From positions 48,093,294-48,157,293 of the forward strand of contig JBOZIK010000001.1 of the NCBI GenBank assembly GCA_051453625.1: 64,000 nucleotides of DNA. Reading direction: 5' to 3'. Each line of letters starts with the position of its first letter. Position 1 is the stretch's first letter. Below, piece after piece: positions 22,507-34,997 of the stretch. A model generated the notes under the pieces. That model was given only the letters and a program-made list of their open reading frames with translations, did not search any database and had not been told where the DNA came from. This DNA comes from Welwitschia mirabilis (taxonomy: Eukaryota; Gnetophyta; Gnetopsida; Welwitschiales). The position numbers and the translations under genes are program-made.

Positions 22507-23783
22507 TGCACTTAGTTATCATTCTTCCACAGAGATATATGTGGTAACTTAATCAAAAGGTGCAAGATTAATTCTACTTACAATGAAAAACTCAAATAAA
22601 ACAGAAACTTAAGAGAAAAAGTGATCTTCGATTGACTACGCAAGGAAACAAAAATGCTCCAAGGATTTAGTGATTCATGCAACTCTCCTTCTTGGCTCCA
22701 ATAATTCCTATATCCTAAAAATTTGAGATCAAGTAAGCTCCAACTAAAAATTGGTAATGGTAAATAAGTGTGTAATAACAAGGAAAGAATGAAACACACT
22801 TAGAATTAGTCCTACCTAAATATTACTAATGCCAAATTAATGTGTAATAACAATGAAATGGTTTAAATTAATTCTAAAAATGGTTTCACCTAAATATTGT
22901 CAATGCCAAGTAAATTGTGCAATAACAATGAAAGAGGTTAAACCAGTTGGTATATTAAAGTCTGAAAAATATACATTACATTAATGAAAGAATAGAAGAA
23001 GAAGAAGAAGAACTCCTTAACTATCATTGAACATTCTGCCCCAAAAAAGATTATCAGAGCATCATGACGTCCTACTCTCCAAGTCTTCCCCACATTAAAC
23101 CAACCAAAATATGTTTACAATGGATGCTCAAGGCCCTTTTATAGATGAAGGCAGGTTTGGGGAGTTACATTGTGATTGTGTTAGGCGGCAGTTACATGAG
23201 GGAGGTTACTTAAAGGCAATTACATAAGGCGGAAGTTATAAATATTTGGTATTTAGCCATAAAGAGGATTTCTTTATATATAATGCAAACATGGCAATGA
23301 TGTGTTTCTTGACTACTGATGATACTATCGATGGACGCCATATCATGTTTATTCCATGTGATCATCCTTGCTGTCGTCACATGTCGCTGCAACATGTTGA
23401 TTTGTACTTTTGCTAAGTGTAACTGGAGTTTAAGATTAAATCTGATTTATTTTCAATTGAGCCCATAAGGGACATGTGATTATTTCCCTAAATAGATTCA
23501 GGAACATGAGTTTTGCTGCATTTTTCATTAGAAGTTCGACGACACCGATAGTTTTGGCTAGTGGTGCCAATGTTTGGAGCCGAAGTTTGATTGGTTTATG
23601 CACAATTCTTCTAAAGGCTGTAATATGCCTTCTCATGTTAAGGGAAGTCCATATTTTCATGCAAAAGTAATGAAAAGGACAAAAAACATTAATATGTGAT
23701 AAAACCATTAATTTAATGTTTCTCCCTATGCTAAATCGATTAATTGTACTTGCTTAGAATGTCAATATTGGCACGTAAACACA
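22507..23783 (-). repeat. Element B 3' LTR (left copy)
   Basis: Begins TG (tgcacttagttatc) and ends CA (ggcacgtaaacaca) on the plus strand. On the minus strand it is preceded by the purine run aactagttaggggg, a plausible polypurine tract. It contains a (GAA)n microsatellite near 22986-23010. Confidence 0.82.
23135..23144 (-). promoter_or_regulatory. TATA box in element B left LTR
   Basis: On the minus strand this reads ctataaaagg. The equivalent site in the other LTR is 28166-28175 (ctataaaagt). Confidence 0.55.
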
Positions 23784-26700
23784 CCCCCTAACTAGTCTTT
23801 TGCTAGTCCCTTAGTAAAAAGTTGATGAAGAAATGGTGGTATGGAAAAATTGACTAGGTAAAAATGGAAAGCAAGAAAATGATACGACATTTTTGGAAAA
23901 TTTTGCTCAATTTTTAATAATGAGGTATCAAAAAAAAAAAAAATCCAGTAAAAATGGATGCCATATCCCCTAACCAAAATTTAACTTGATCCTCAAAGTT
24001 ACAAAGATAGAAAATTTCTACAAGGCCTTTGATGTAAGTTAATTATATGGCTACCAAATGAGTTAGATGAATGTATTTAGGGAAAACAATACAATGCAAG
24101 GCTTAAACTAAAATGCAATGTTTATGGAACACCAAACATGCAACCTATTGAAAGATTCCATTATCCACAACTTAAAAAGATAGACTACCTAAATTGATGG
24201 CTACATTTATTGAAAATTTCTTACATTTTATTCTAACTTTAAATGTGTTACAATATCATACAAAAAAGATATCCTCTAAGTAAACTTGTAAGTAATAAAA
24301 AATTAGTTAAGCAAATTCTCAAGTACACAAGTTAAAGAAAAGTAATCACAAAAAGCATCCCCAATTCCATGTTCTTCATTCTAATGTACCTTTTTGCACA
24401 ATCATGCCTTATTCCTTGTTTTAAGAATATTGATCTAATTGGGCGTTGAATATTGTGACATCTCCTTCCAATAGAGTTAAGCATGTTGATGAATGGAGGA
24501 ATTAGTGATGTATTTCTAGTGAGCACTTATAGCCCCAATGCAATTAAACATGTCATAAATTAAATCATTAAAGCTGTATTACTCACAAGCATCCATAGCT
24601 CCAATGTAATAAACTAAACCCAATTGTTAATGATTACTAACTAATGTGCTTTTGGAGAGGAGATATTTTTATTTTTGTTTTAATCATCCTTTTCATATTC
24701 AATACATTTTTATGCACATAAAGGGGTCATTGGCTTATTAGCCTAATCAAGGTAATTCTTGTCCCCATAAAATGCTTTGGAAAACAATTTACTTAGCATG
24801 AAAGTAGATTCCAATTTAATTCAACTACATTTTCTGGTTAGGATATCTTAAGTGAAAATAAACCTTAACAAGTTAATTTGAAAATAAGCAACACCTGTTC
24901 TCTAAAAATTACAGGTAAACTTAAATTCTACCTAGTTCAAAATAATAAAGCAATCACTGATTAATGGTTTAATCCAATTAAGGGTTATCGACTAAGATTA
25001 TCTAATATAAGGAACTCATAGATGGATGGAAGGGGAGGGTGGTGGTGGATTTTATTAAATGAATCCAAATGAAGGATGGTGGAAGATGAAATCTAAGGAG
25101 ATGATGGTTTATTTAGTGGATAGGATGGAATCTTGGATTTCCTACCTAAAAATGTTTAAGACAATGATTATATAAGTGGAAATGCTTGGGTGGTTTGAGG
25201 CGTGAAAGGATATTAAGCACAAAATTTTTAACATTTTTAATTTTTTAAACCAAAATTTATTCTAAAAGGAAAATATGATATAAAAGAAAATCCTAATTTA
25301 AAATCACACAAGGAAGCTAAAAATTGCTCAAGGCTTTTCGCAAGTTATTACACACGTGACTATTCAAAATGGTAAATGTGATGTTTGAATGAGGTGTCAA
25401 AATTATACAATGCATTTAAAGAAGAGAGTAAATGCCTATAAACATTTATATATGAATTCATAAAATTTCAAAGAATATTAACATTAGCAGTAAAATTTAT
25501 TCATTTGAAATTAGCAATTTTCCATCCCTTAGCCTGTTTCTGTTTACTCAAAAATTTATGCAAGACCTCATTTTTGGGTGCAAACAAAGGTGAATTGGAA
25601 ATCATTGAAGACGAATGATTATCAAAAGAAATATTATAAAATGGTTCCAAAGTTACAAAATCTCTGTCTTCATCATTAAAGTCTTATTCAAAAGATAAAG
25701 ATGAAAATATCATACTTGATTCAAGAGTTTGTTGAAAAAAGATTGGTCATAGAAAGGCTCTAGGCTAATATTCTCCTCTTTATTAATGTTATGCACTAGT
25801 GACATTGGTTGAGGTTCAAGGATAGCCTCATTTTCAATATTGCTACTTCTTTAGTGTCGCCTATTGATTCGTTCTTTGTTGTATGACATTCTAATTTGTC
25901 ATTTTTCTCAAATGATTGCTCACTAACTATAGATTGATCATTGTCATCTAAAATGTCTAATCCCACTATGAAGTACAATCCAAAGGCACCTAATCGATCA
26001 CTATCTAAGGCATGTCTAAACTTAGGGTCCTCTCAGCTTTCCTCGTAGGTTTCATCTTTGGCTTCTTCAAGGGTCTCTTCCTCATTACTATGGGATATAA
26101 TTTTGGATTCATCAATTCTAGTTTCATTAATCCCTTAAAAGTCTTCTAAGTTTTTAAGCTCATGGAATGTAGGAAGGATTTTTACTTCTTATTGTTAATT
26201 AAGGACCCTAAGATTTTAAGTGGTTTTCGTAGTATATCTTTTCAAAGACTGAGCATCAGTTTGAGGTGTGTTGGAAGAAGATTCAGAATCATCTTCTAGA
26301 AATCTCTAAAACATATCCTCAATGGAAGATGAGATGGTTTATTGGATGTATGAAGATGATGGGTGGTAATCAAAAGGTAATAAAGGGTATGAATTAAAGG
26401 ATGATGAAAGATATGGGAAGGAAAATGAAGGATATGAATCAAAATATGAAATTGAGATCAAGGGATAAGGATTATGAGGGGTAAAAGAAGGTGGGGGATC
26501 AAAATATAATGAGGATATACAATTTTTGAAATTCATAATTGCAAGTAGGTTGATCATCATATGGACAGGGTTGAAGATACTCTACAAAGGTTTATCTAAT
26601 TCAAATAAAGTTTCTTATGGTTCATTTGGATTGATTATGATTCTAAAGACCGTTAAGAATAAATAGGTTATGGATTAGAAGGTGTTTGAAATGGAAAATG

Positions 26701-27471
26701 CATTTAACTTATTGTCAAAGGATTAGAAAACATGTTACAATTTGGGCCTAAGGTTCATATTTTCCTAATTTTTCAGAGTTTTAGAGAAAACCTATGAGTA
26801 GAAAAAGTTTAAAGAGATTACAAAAAGGTCTATGTTCAAGGTTCTTGGTGTTTGAAGTAGAAAGCTAGCAGTGACAATCAAGTAAGGTGATGATGTCAGT
26901 CTAATTATGCAGAACGATTTAAGAAAAGAAATAGAGGGTTCACTTAGTTAACATAATAGGTTTTGAATTATAGGATCTGAGAAATTTTTTTTAAAAGAAT
27001 CCAAATTAATGTAACTTGAAGATTTACAACCTAGGGAAATAAACCTAACATTTTTAATTTTTCTTAAGATTTAACAAAAACAGAAATTGAAAAAAAAAAT
27101 TACAAATTTTTATAAAAACAAAATACATAAAATAAATTATTAAAGTTTGATTCAATTTTGATTTAGGATCTTAGGTTTTATTTTCACTTGTAGGAAAGTC
27201 GTTAGACCTATAGCACCAAATATTAGACATAAAAATGTAGTTTTAGCTATTAGAAAAGATAATCAAACTAAAAAATTTGGATTAGTTCAGGTTTTATTGC
27301 AAATGGATTAGTGCCTACTACTAAAAGGAAAAGAAAACATACAAAACAAAGAGAAAAGGACTACTTTGGGTATACTAGAAGAAGGACCAATACCCGCTAG
27401 TGAAAAAATAAAATCTAACTAAAATTGCAAGAATAAAATTATGCACTCTTCAAATAATTATCATGCAAATA

Positions 27472-27491
27472 TCCCTGGTAATGGCACTAAA
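27472..27491 (-). other. Gypsy leader motif inside the element B 5' LTR
   Basis: The reverse complement reads tttagtgccattaccaggga, a diverged form of the tttggcgccgttgccgggga word found just downstream of the 5' LTR in many plant gypsy elements. It fixes the minus orientation. Confidence 0.55.
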
Positions 27492-27534
27492 ATATGCTCA
27501 TAGCGTTGTAGTGATCTGGATTTAAAACTAAGTT

Positions 27535-28784
27535 TGCTCTTAGTTATCATTCTTTCACAGAGATATATGTGCTAACTTAATCAAAAGATACAAGATTAAT
27601 TCTACTAATAATGAAAAACTCAAATAAAACTAAAAATTAGAAAGTTGAGAGAAAAAGTGATCTTCGATTGGCAATGCAAGAAAATGAAAATTCTCCAAGG
27701 ATCTAATGATTCATCCAATTCTTCTACTTTGCTCTAATGATTCCTATATCCTGAATCTTGAAGATCAAATGAGCTCCATCTAAAGATTGCTAATTCCAAA
27801 TGATTATGCAATAACAATAAAAGAGTGAAACACACTGAGAATTAGTCCTCCCTCAATATTGCTAATGTTAAATTCATGTGTAATAACAATGAAAGGGTTT
27901 AAACTAATTCTAGCAATGTTCCCAGCTAAATGTTTCTACTAATAAGTAAATTATGCAATAATAACGAAATGGCTCAAACCAGTTCTTATATTAAATCTTA
28001 AAAAATATACATTACATCAATGAAGGAAGATAAGAAGAAGAAATCCTCAACTATCCGTGGACATTCTGCCCCCAAGAAAGATTATCAGAGTGCTATGATG
28101 TCCTAGTCTCTAAGTCTTCCCCACATTAAGCCAATTAAAAAATATTTATAATGGGTGCTAAAGGCACTTTTATAGATAAGGGAAGACTTAAGGAGTTATG
28201 CCATGGTAGCATTAGATGGAAATTACATAAGGGGGATTACTTAAGGATGATTACATAAGAAGGAAGCTACAAATATTTAGTATGTAGCCACAATAAGGAT
28301 TTCTTTATCTTCTAATGTAAACATGGCAATGATGTATTTTCTAACTATTGATGATGCTACCAATAGATGTCATGTCATGTTTCCTCCACATGATCATCCT
28401 CGTTATTGCCACATGTCACCATGACGTGTCAATTTATATTTTTACTAAGTGTCACCAGAGTTTAAGTTTAAATCCGATTTGTTTTTGATTGAGTGCATAA
28501 TTGAAATGTGATTATTTTTCTAAATAGATTTAAGAACATGAGTTTTATAGCATTTTTCCTCAAAAGTCTAGCGACACTGGTAGTATTGGTTAGTGGCGTC
28601 AGTGTTTAATGCTAAAGTTTGGTCAGTTTATGCATAGTTCTTCTGAAGGCTGTAATATACCTACTCATGTAAAGGGAAGTTCATATTTTCATGCAGAAGT
28701 AATTTAAAGGGCAGAAAACATTAATATGTGATAAAACCAATAATTTAATGTTTCTCCCTATGCTAAATTAATTAATTATACTTG
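27535..28784 (-). repeat. Element B 5' LTR (right copy, end in gap)
   Basis: Matches the left LTR along its whole visible length, by eye with substitutions and small indels throughout, so the insertion is not recent. It is cut by the N run at 28785. Confidence 0.82.
28166..28175 (-). promoter_or_regulatory. TATA box in element B right (5') LTR
   Basis: On the minus strand this reads ctataaaagt. As the 5' LTR this would be the copy driving element transcription. Confidence 0.5.
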
Positions 28785-28864
28785 NNNNNNNNNNNNNNNN
28801 NNNNNNNNNNNNNNNNNNNNNNNNNNNNNNNNNNNNNNNNNNNNNNNNNNNNNNNNNNNNNNNN
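28785..28864. other. Assembly gap (80 N)
   Basis: Hides the outer end of element B's right LTR and its flanking duplication. Confidence 0.99.
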
Positions 28865-29033
28865 ACATTCCATTTTATCATGTTACGTTAAGAACATAAT
28901 TAGAAATGCTTGGTAGAGGAGGAGGGGAGCCGAGGACGGAGGAGGGGTGGTGGTATTAGTATTTCACTTAATTGGTATATCTCAATCACGCTAAAGTTAA
29001 ATAAAATTTGGCATACCAAGAACTTACACTAGG

Positions 29034-29366
29034 ACATTTTCATCATTACAATTTTTGATGCTGTTCATCATTTCTCATTATTTGCTTTAGGAACTGGCAA
29101 AATGCTGAGCAGGTGTGTGATAACATGGAAAAATTGATATTTAAACCAAGTACTTTGAGCTAGTTTTGGATGTTTATGATGTTAATACCATGACCTTAAT
29201 TATTTTATATTATTATAGCTAAATTTCACTACAAAAACTGATTTTTTATATTTACCTATGCTCTTATCAAGTTTAAGGCTAAATGTAGATGCATGGATGA
29301 GGATCCAAAGTTGTGTTAAGCAAATTAGCTAGCAACACCAGTTTAAGAAGTAGCAACATCGGTTAC
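29034..29366 (+). repeat. Tandem duplication, copy 1, left half
   Basis: Aligns with 35254-35575. The same copy resumes at 35010, after the LINE. No protein is encoded. The unit could be an LTR or other repeat. Confidence 0.85.
29355..29366 (+). repeat. Target-site duplication, left (LINE)
   Basis: aacatcggttac, repeated exactly at 34998-35009. Confidence 0.85.
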
Positions 29367-29379
29367 GACGACCCAAAGC

Positions 29380-30279
29380 AGACTGGGATATGTTAGGGTT
29401 TGTGTTGAGATTGCTCCGGAGCATGCGCTCCCATCCTCGATCTGCCTCAAGGGCCCTGGTGACGCTGTCCTGGAATAAAAGATCCAGTATAAGTGGACAC
29501 CATTGAGATGCAGCCTTTGTATTTGCTTTGGACATAATTCGGATTCCTATCCCCAAAAGAAGAAAATCTCTCAGATCTGGAAACCTGTTATCAATAACCC
29601 TAACCCTTCACAGCATGAAGTTTCAATCACAAAGGAGGATGTAAGCCCTCCTCAATTGGCAATCGCCATGGGGGAAAGGCCCACCGAATTTATAGGTTCT
29701 TTGTTCACAGCTGGTGAAAGCTCGGTGGGGCGCATCTGTCCTCAGACTGAATTAGGATTTCCTCGTGCAGGAGGAGCGGGTTGTCAGATTAATGATTTAG
29801 GGGCTGCTACCCCCAAAACTCAAAACTTATCGAATTAAGGAAAAGGCCAAATGTTTTCTTTAGAAGGATTTAGTGCTAGAAAATGCAGTAGAGAGGTGAC
29901 CCCTCTTCCCTGCTCAGCACATGATAACCTCCAAGAATCGCCGGTCATTGGTAAAGTTGTCTCGCTGCAACGCACTCTGGTCCGCTGTTAATCTGCTAGC
30001 CATGCCCAGAACGATTTGCAAGCTGTCTTAGCTCCTCGTCTCACATCTAACAAATCTCTTGTGGAGGAAATTTTCAATCAATCAATCTTAGAAGGTCAGT
30101 TATCTATTGATCCCTCTTTGTTATCAAAAAATATTGGAAGCATTAGTATCGACATTACACCAAGAAACGACCCACAGCAAAATAATGTAGTTGCAAAACC
30201 CAACCCCTCGCTGTTAATTAATCGTAAATCCAAAAGGGGAAAAGATAAAGGGGGGCCTGATATTGCAAAACTAGGTTAA
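29380..30279 (+). pseudogene. LINE ORF1, C-terminal part
   Basis: The first bases encode a Cys-Val-Glu-Ile-like strand, then Trp-Thr-Pro-Leu-Arg-Cys-Ser-Leu-Cys ... Gly-His-Asn-Ser-Asp, matching the Cys-X2-Cys-X4-Gly-His-X4-Cys knuckle of plant LINE ORF1 but with the last Cys replaced by Tyr. The frames 29503-29838 and 30016-30279 are successive pieces separated by stops. The end is basic (Lys-Ser-Lys-Arg-Gly-Lys-Asp-Lys). The N-terminal part is missing. ORF1 proteins bind RNA. Confidence 0.75.
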
Positions 30280-33200
30280 TGCATTTAGTAGCTTAGAACA
30301 TAAGAGGCCTGAATGGCCCTGCAAAACAATATCACATTCGACAGTTTATTTTGTCTCAAAACATTAGCGTTATTGTGATTTTAGAAACAAAAATTCAGGG
30401 TCCTAAAGTAGAGTTTATAGCTAATCATTGCATGCCAAACAGTTTTTGGAATTATATGCATAATTTATCATATTCTTCTAATGGGAGGATTTTACTGCTG
30501 TGGAATACGAAAATTGTTCAGTTAGTTGTGAAGTTTTCTTTGCCCCAAGTCATTCACACATTGATCCAGTTCAATGGAAAATTTTTTTTTTCTCTTTTAT
30601 TTATGCTTTTAATTCCCAGAAAGAGAGAGCCTCTCTCTGGCATGATATTGTAGTTCTAAATCANNNNNNNNNNNNNNNNNNNNNNNNNNNNNNNNNNNNN
30701 NNNNNNNNAGCAAGACCCGATGAAAAGGAAAAACGGATTCCAGGTTACTCTAAAAGATATAGAGGAGCTTCAAAACCTCTTTTTAAAAACTCATCTTGTA
30801 GATATAAGGTATTACGGATTTTCTTTTACCTAGTCGGACAAGTAGACTTTAAATAAAAGATCTTTTCTAAGTTAGATAGGTTGTTAACCAACCCGCTTTG
30901 GTTAGACCAGTTCCCTGTTTCTTTTATGGAGTTTCTTCCACCAGACCATTCTTCAAGCATTCTCAATGTTTGTTCCACTCTCAAAGTTAAGCCTCCCTTC
31001 AGATTTTGTAATTTTTGGNNNNNNNNNNNNNNNNNNNNNNNNNNNNNNNNNNNNNNNNNNNNNNNNNNNNNNNNNNNNNNNNNNNNNNNNNNNNNNNNNN
31101 NNNNNNNNNNNNNNNNNNATTCTCAATGTTTGTTCCACTCTCAAAGTTAAGCCTCCATTCAGATTTTGTAATTTTTGGTGTGAGGACCAAGGGTTTTATT
31201 CCATTGTCTCCTCTATTTGGACTGAGTCTCCCTCTGGAAATTCCCTATACGCTCTGCATAGAAAATTCCAGCAGATTAAGAAAGCTCTTAAAAAAAAGTT
31301 TGCTATCAAAACAAGTCTAGGATAGAAAATTCAAGGAGCCTATGTGGACCTCCAGAATATTCAAAATCAGTTGGCAGCATCTCCCCAGAATGAGAGGCTT
31401 TCACAAATGGAAAAATCAGCCATTAGAAATTATAATTCTCTTCTCTATCGGGAATATCTGCTTAACAAACANNNNNNNNNNTGCATAAAGAAAAGGACTA
31501 ATTTAGCTGTGATCAACAGGTTCTATGATGAAAATGGTAATAGCTTAACCAAGAACGAAGATATCAAAGAGAACTTTCTTTCCTACTTTAAGGGCCTTCT
31601 TAGTAGTGAGACAACGGTGTCAGATTTAGACACAAACATTTTGGCTGACGGTCCCTCCGTTTCTATTCAACATTATTTAAAGCTCTCTGAGCCAGTTTTA
31701 GCTGAGGAGATTAAGAGCTCATTCTTCCTAATAGGCAATGATAAAGCTCCTGGCCCTAACGGTTTCTCTGCAAAATTCTTTAAGTCCACATGGAGTATCA
31801 TCGGAAATGACATCTGCAAAGTAATTAAATTTTTTTTTTTCAGATTTTAGAATGCCTCACAGTGTGAACTCCACTGCTATTGTTCTTATATCCAAAAATA
31901 ATTTGCCCAACATAGCTTTAGATTTTCGCCTCATTGCTTGCTGTAATGTTCTCTATAAAGCCATATCATTGATTATCTCTAGAAGGCTGAAACTTGTTTT
32001 AGATGATATCATAGCAGAAAACTAGGGGGCGTTCATTTCTCACAGATTCATTACTCATAATATTCTTCTCACTCAAGAGCTAGTTCAGCACTATGCAAGG
32101 AGAAGAATCAGCCCTAGATGCATAATTAAGATTAACCTTAAGAAGGTCTATGACTCAGTCTCTTGGCAATTCCTGTTTATCGCGATGGACAAGCGAGGTT
32201 TTCCGTACAGATTCATAAACTAGGTTAAAGCTTGTGTCTCCTCCCCTTTCTTTTCTATTCTCATTAATGGAGAATTGGTGGGATACTTCCAAGGAAAAAG
32301 AGGTTTGAGATAAGGAGACCCATTTTCCCCCTACCTTTTTTGTATCATTATGGAGTATTATTCTAGAAGCTTAAGGAAAATTTCTCAGAACCCAACCTTT
32401 AGTTTCCACCCCAAATGCAAGAAGACGCAAATTACTTACTTATGTTATGCAGATGATCTCTTTCTGTTCAGTAAGGCTGATTTCAATTCCATAAGTCTTT
32501 TGAAAGAGAGCCTTGGTCATTTTAAGTCGGTTTCGGGGCTTGAAGCTAACTCCCTAAAAAGCCAAGTATTCTTTGGGGGTATCTCTCAAGAGTTAAAAAA
32601 TATTTTCATTTAGGTGCTTGGTTTTTCAGAAGGGACTCTCCCAGTGAAATATCTGGGCATCCCTTTAAGCTCAAGGAAACTAATAGTTTCAGATTGTTTA
32701 CCCCTCATTCTTAGAGTTACTAGTAAAATTAGATCCTGGACCTCTAAATTTCTATCTTATGTAGGAAGATGTGTTCTTATCAAAGCTATGCTATAGACCA
32801 TCTCCTCCTTTTGGTGCAGAATTTTTATCCTTCCTAACAAGGTGCTTCATGAAATTAACGGGCTATGCAGAAACTTTCTGTGGACTGGGAAAGTAGAGTA
32901 CTTAAAAAAAGCCCCTATAGCTTGGTCTACATTGACAAAGCCAAAGAAAGTAGGTGGTTTAGGTTTCATGGATTCTATTCTGATGAATAAAGTTCTAATT
33001 TCTACCCATTTGTGGAATCTAGCCCTTAAAAAAGATTCTCTTTGGGTCAAGTGGTGCCATGAATTTTACTTCAAAGGCACAAATATTCGGCATTATCATG
33101 TGAAATACAAAATATCTTGGATATTTAAAAAAATCCTGAAACTAAGATCCCTTTTAAGTGATCACGTTCAGCTTTCAGGTGATGTTATGACCTAGAAAAT

Positions 33201-33640
33201 CTCAGGTACTCCAGTCTCCACTGCTTCAGTATATCTCCATCTATTCGACCACCATCCGAAATGGGAATGGTGGGGCCTAGTCAGGAACAGAGCTGCAATT
33301 CCAAAACACTCCTTTGTTGTATGGCTGGGTTGCTATAACAGACTCACTACTAAAGATAGATTAGCTAAATTTGGTATCCAATCAGAATTGATTTGTGATT
33401 TCTGTGGCTCTAAACATGAATCTAGAGATCACCTATTTTTTGAATGTCCACCATGTGGGCACCTCCTTCACCTTTTGCTTAATTTGATTGGGATTACTCC
33501 CCCTTTATTCTCTTGGAAGGAGATTCTTATCTGGACCAAAGTAAAAATCAGATTAGGTAATACGTTTCACAGCATTATCAAATTCCTCATTTCAGCTTGT
33601 ATTTACCATATCTAGAAGGCAAGGAACAATAAGATTTTCA
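30279..33640 (+). pseudogene. LINE ORF2: endonuclease, RT and zinc-binding region
   Basis: The start shows the AP-endonuclease opening with the normal Trp changed to stop (tag): Asn-Ile-Arg-Gly-Leu-Asn-Gly, then Ile-Leu-Glu-Thr-Lys. The RT domain includes Gly-Asn-Asp-Lys-Ala-Pro-Gly-Pro-Asn-Gly-Phe (about 31730), a Phe-Arg-Leu-Ile-Ala-Cys-Cys-Asn strand, Gly-Asp-Pro-Phe-Ser-Pro-Tyr-Leu-Phe, and Cys-Tyr-Ala-Asp-Asp-Leu near 32440-32460. The end has Cys-Asp-Phe-Cys ... His-Glu-Ser-Arg-Asp-His-Leu-Phe-Phe-Glu-Cys (33388-33460), the zinc-binding motif after plant LINE RTs. Stops recur throughout, a poly-T run near 31830 accompanies a frameshift, and three N gaps fall inside. Confidence 0.9.
31019..31118. 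other. Assembly gap (100 N) with duplicated edges
   Basis: The 60 bp before the gap (30959-31018) and the 60 bp after it (31119-31178) are the same apart from one base. This is probably two overlapping contig ends that were not merged. Confidence 0.95.
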
Positions 33641-34997
33641 AGAATCAGGATTTCTAGCCCTCCCTAATCACCAAGAAAATAAAGTTGTAGCTTCAATTTA
33701 GACTGTTGTCTATCAATAAACTGAAGAACTTTCAAAAAAATAGAGCCTTTTGCAGAACTGTGGGGATCGCTCCCCATCTCATGGGCACGAATCCTTGATT
33801 ATATGGGCCGCTTAGTTTGGTACCCTTCTCTACCCATTTGGAAGCCCAGATGTATGAGATTTTAAAATTCTGGAGACTCAGCCTGGTTCTAGACTGGTTT
33901 ACCAAGTTCAAGAAGTTGTCAAAATTGATCTCGCTCAGTTCCGAAGGAAGCACTAGAAGGCCTCTGGAACTATTTCGAGTTGATCTGAGATGAAGTATTC
34001 CATCATGTATCTAGCTTACTTTCTGTCCTAGGTTTCACTCTTCTGCAGGAGATGCTCTCTAGATGATATGAGCCTGGGCATACCCAGGAGCAGAGAAAGT
34101 CTCTGGCATTCTTGTCATGCCCTCCAGCTTTAAAGGAAGCCTGTTAGGTAGGTTCAGGCAATGGAGGGGCATTTTGTATCTTTCTCAAGGGTAGAGACGA
34201 TTTTCTTTCACAGGTTTAGTCTCGGTTCTAGATGATATTAAGAGGCCCATGGCCACTAGAGGGAAGCCGTGGTGCTATTGCTATTGCATTATGTTTCTTT
34301 GGTATATCTACTCCCAGTCTATGTCAGCTGTGTCATTTGCAGATCGTGCCTTTGTCACTACTGCAGGGTCTGCTTTCAATTCTGCAGGCCAAGAGTGGTT
34401 TTCCCCAAGTCTTCATTTTCATATCTAGGCCTCGCATATGCTGACAAATCATCAGGGCCTATCAAAAAAAAGGCAGAAAATTCAGGTCGATTCTCCAGGC
34501 TTTTTGAAAAATGGAGGAAGTTTCAAGCATCCCAGCTAGGCGTCCTTGTTTCAAATGGTAATGCAGGTTTAGAGGGAGGAAATATCACAATGTGCCTCCT
34601 TTTCAAAGAGAACCATTCCGGTTTAGAGTTAAAAGCTATTGAAACCATTTTGTTTTGAGCTGAGATGTAGGTCTACAAGTTGTGTTTTAGCTGTTTCAGC
34701 AGTTTCTGTTTCTAGCATGAATCTGTAGTAGCCAGCAGTGGTCCTCTTGGTTTCACCCCATCTGTCTTTATATGTATACATTGTAAGATACCACATATAA
34801 AATATTTGGTTTATTTTATATCCTTAGGTCATCAGAGGGATGTTTGGCCTTCTCAAGTCCTGGCTTTGGTACTCACAGTGAGCATTTCTAGGCTTTGGTG
34901 GCCCTAGCCAGTTTTTTTTTTCCTAAATCCATGTATCATGCATGAGTTGTACTCTCAATGTCCTAGTAATGAAATTCAATCAATCTTCATTCAAAAA
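33641..34997 (+). other. LINE 3' region
   Basis: Non-coding or decayed RNase H-like sequence after the zinc-binding motif. It ends taatgaaattcaatcaatc followed by a short A run, a plant-LINE-like 3' end. Open frames at 34232-34658 show no domain. Confidence 0.6.

Larger units (their letters stand above)
22507..28784 (-). mobile_element. Element B: LTR retrotransposon lacking pol (LARD-like)
   Basis: Two direct repeats of about 1.28 kb (22507-23783 and 27535 to beyond 28784) flank about 3.75 kb. Both start tgc.cttagttatc. The last 40 bp or so of the right copy fall in the gap 28785-28864. Orientation is minus: LTR TATA boxes read on the minus strand, and a leader motif of plant gypsy elements lies just inside the right LTR (27472-27491). 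The interior has no RT, RNase H or integrase. Small minus frames (26560-26339, Phe/Ser/Pro/Tyr-rich; 25978-25796, acidic) may be gag-like leftovers. Mobilisation in trans by a gypsy element is inferred. The target-site duplication cannot be checked because the right end is in the gap. Confidence 0.8.
29367..34997 (+). mobile_element. 5'-truncated LINE retrotransposon
   Basis: A non-LTR element, 5.6 kb including gaps. In order it has an ORF1 end with a zinc-knuckle-like Cys motif, ORF2 with endonuclease, reverse transcriptase (Tyr-Ala-Asp-Asp box) and a C-terminal zinc-binding region, then a 3' region ending in a short A run. A 12-bp target-site duplication flanks it. The left end lies within ORF1 sequence, so the copy is 5'-truncated, as often happens in target-primed reverse transcription. 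Many stops, a Trp-to-stop change at the ORF2 start and frameshifts show it is inactive. Confidence 0.93.

Noticed and set aside
30881-31325. Overlapping frames around the gap at 31019-31118
   Set aside because: They are created by the N run and the duplicated edges; the real content is the LINE ORF2.
34232-34658. Two overlapping plus frames of 70 and 129 codons
   Set aside because: They lie in the LINE 3' region and have no conserved domain; the Cys-rich look is not a recognisable zinc motif.
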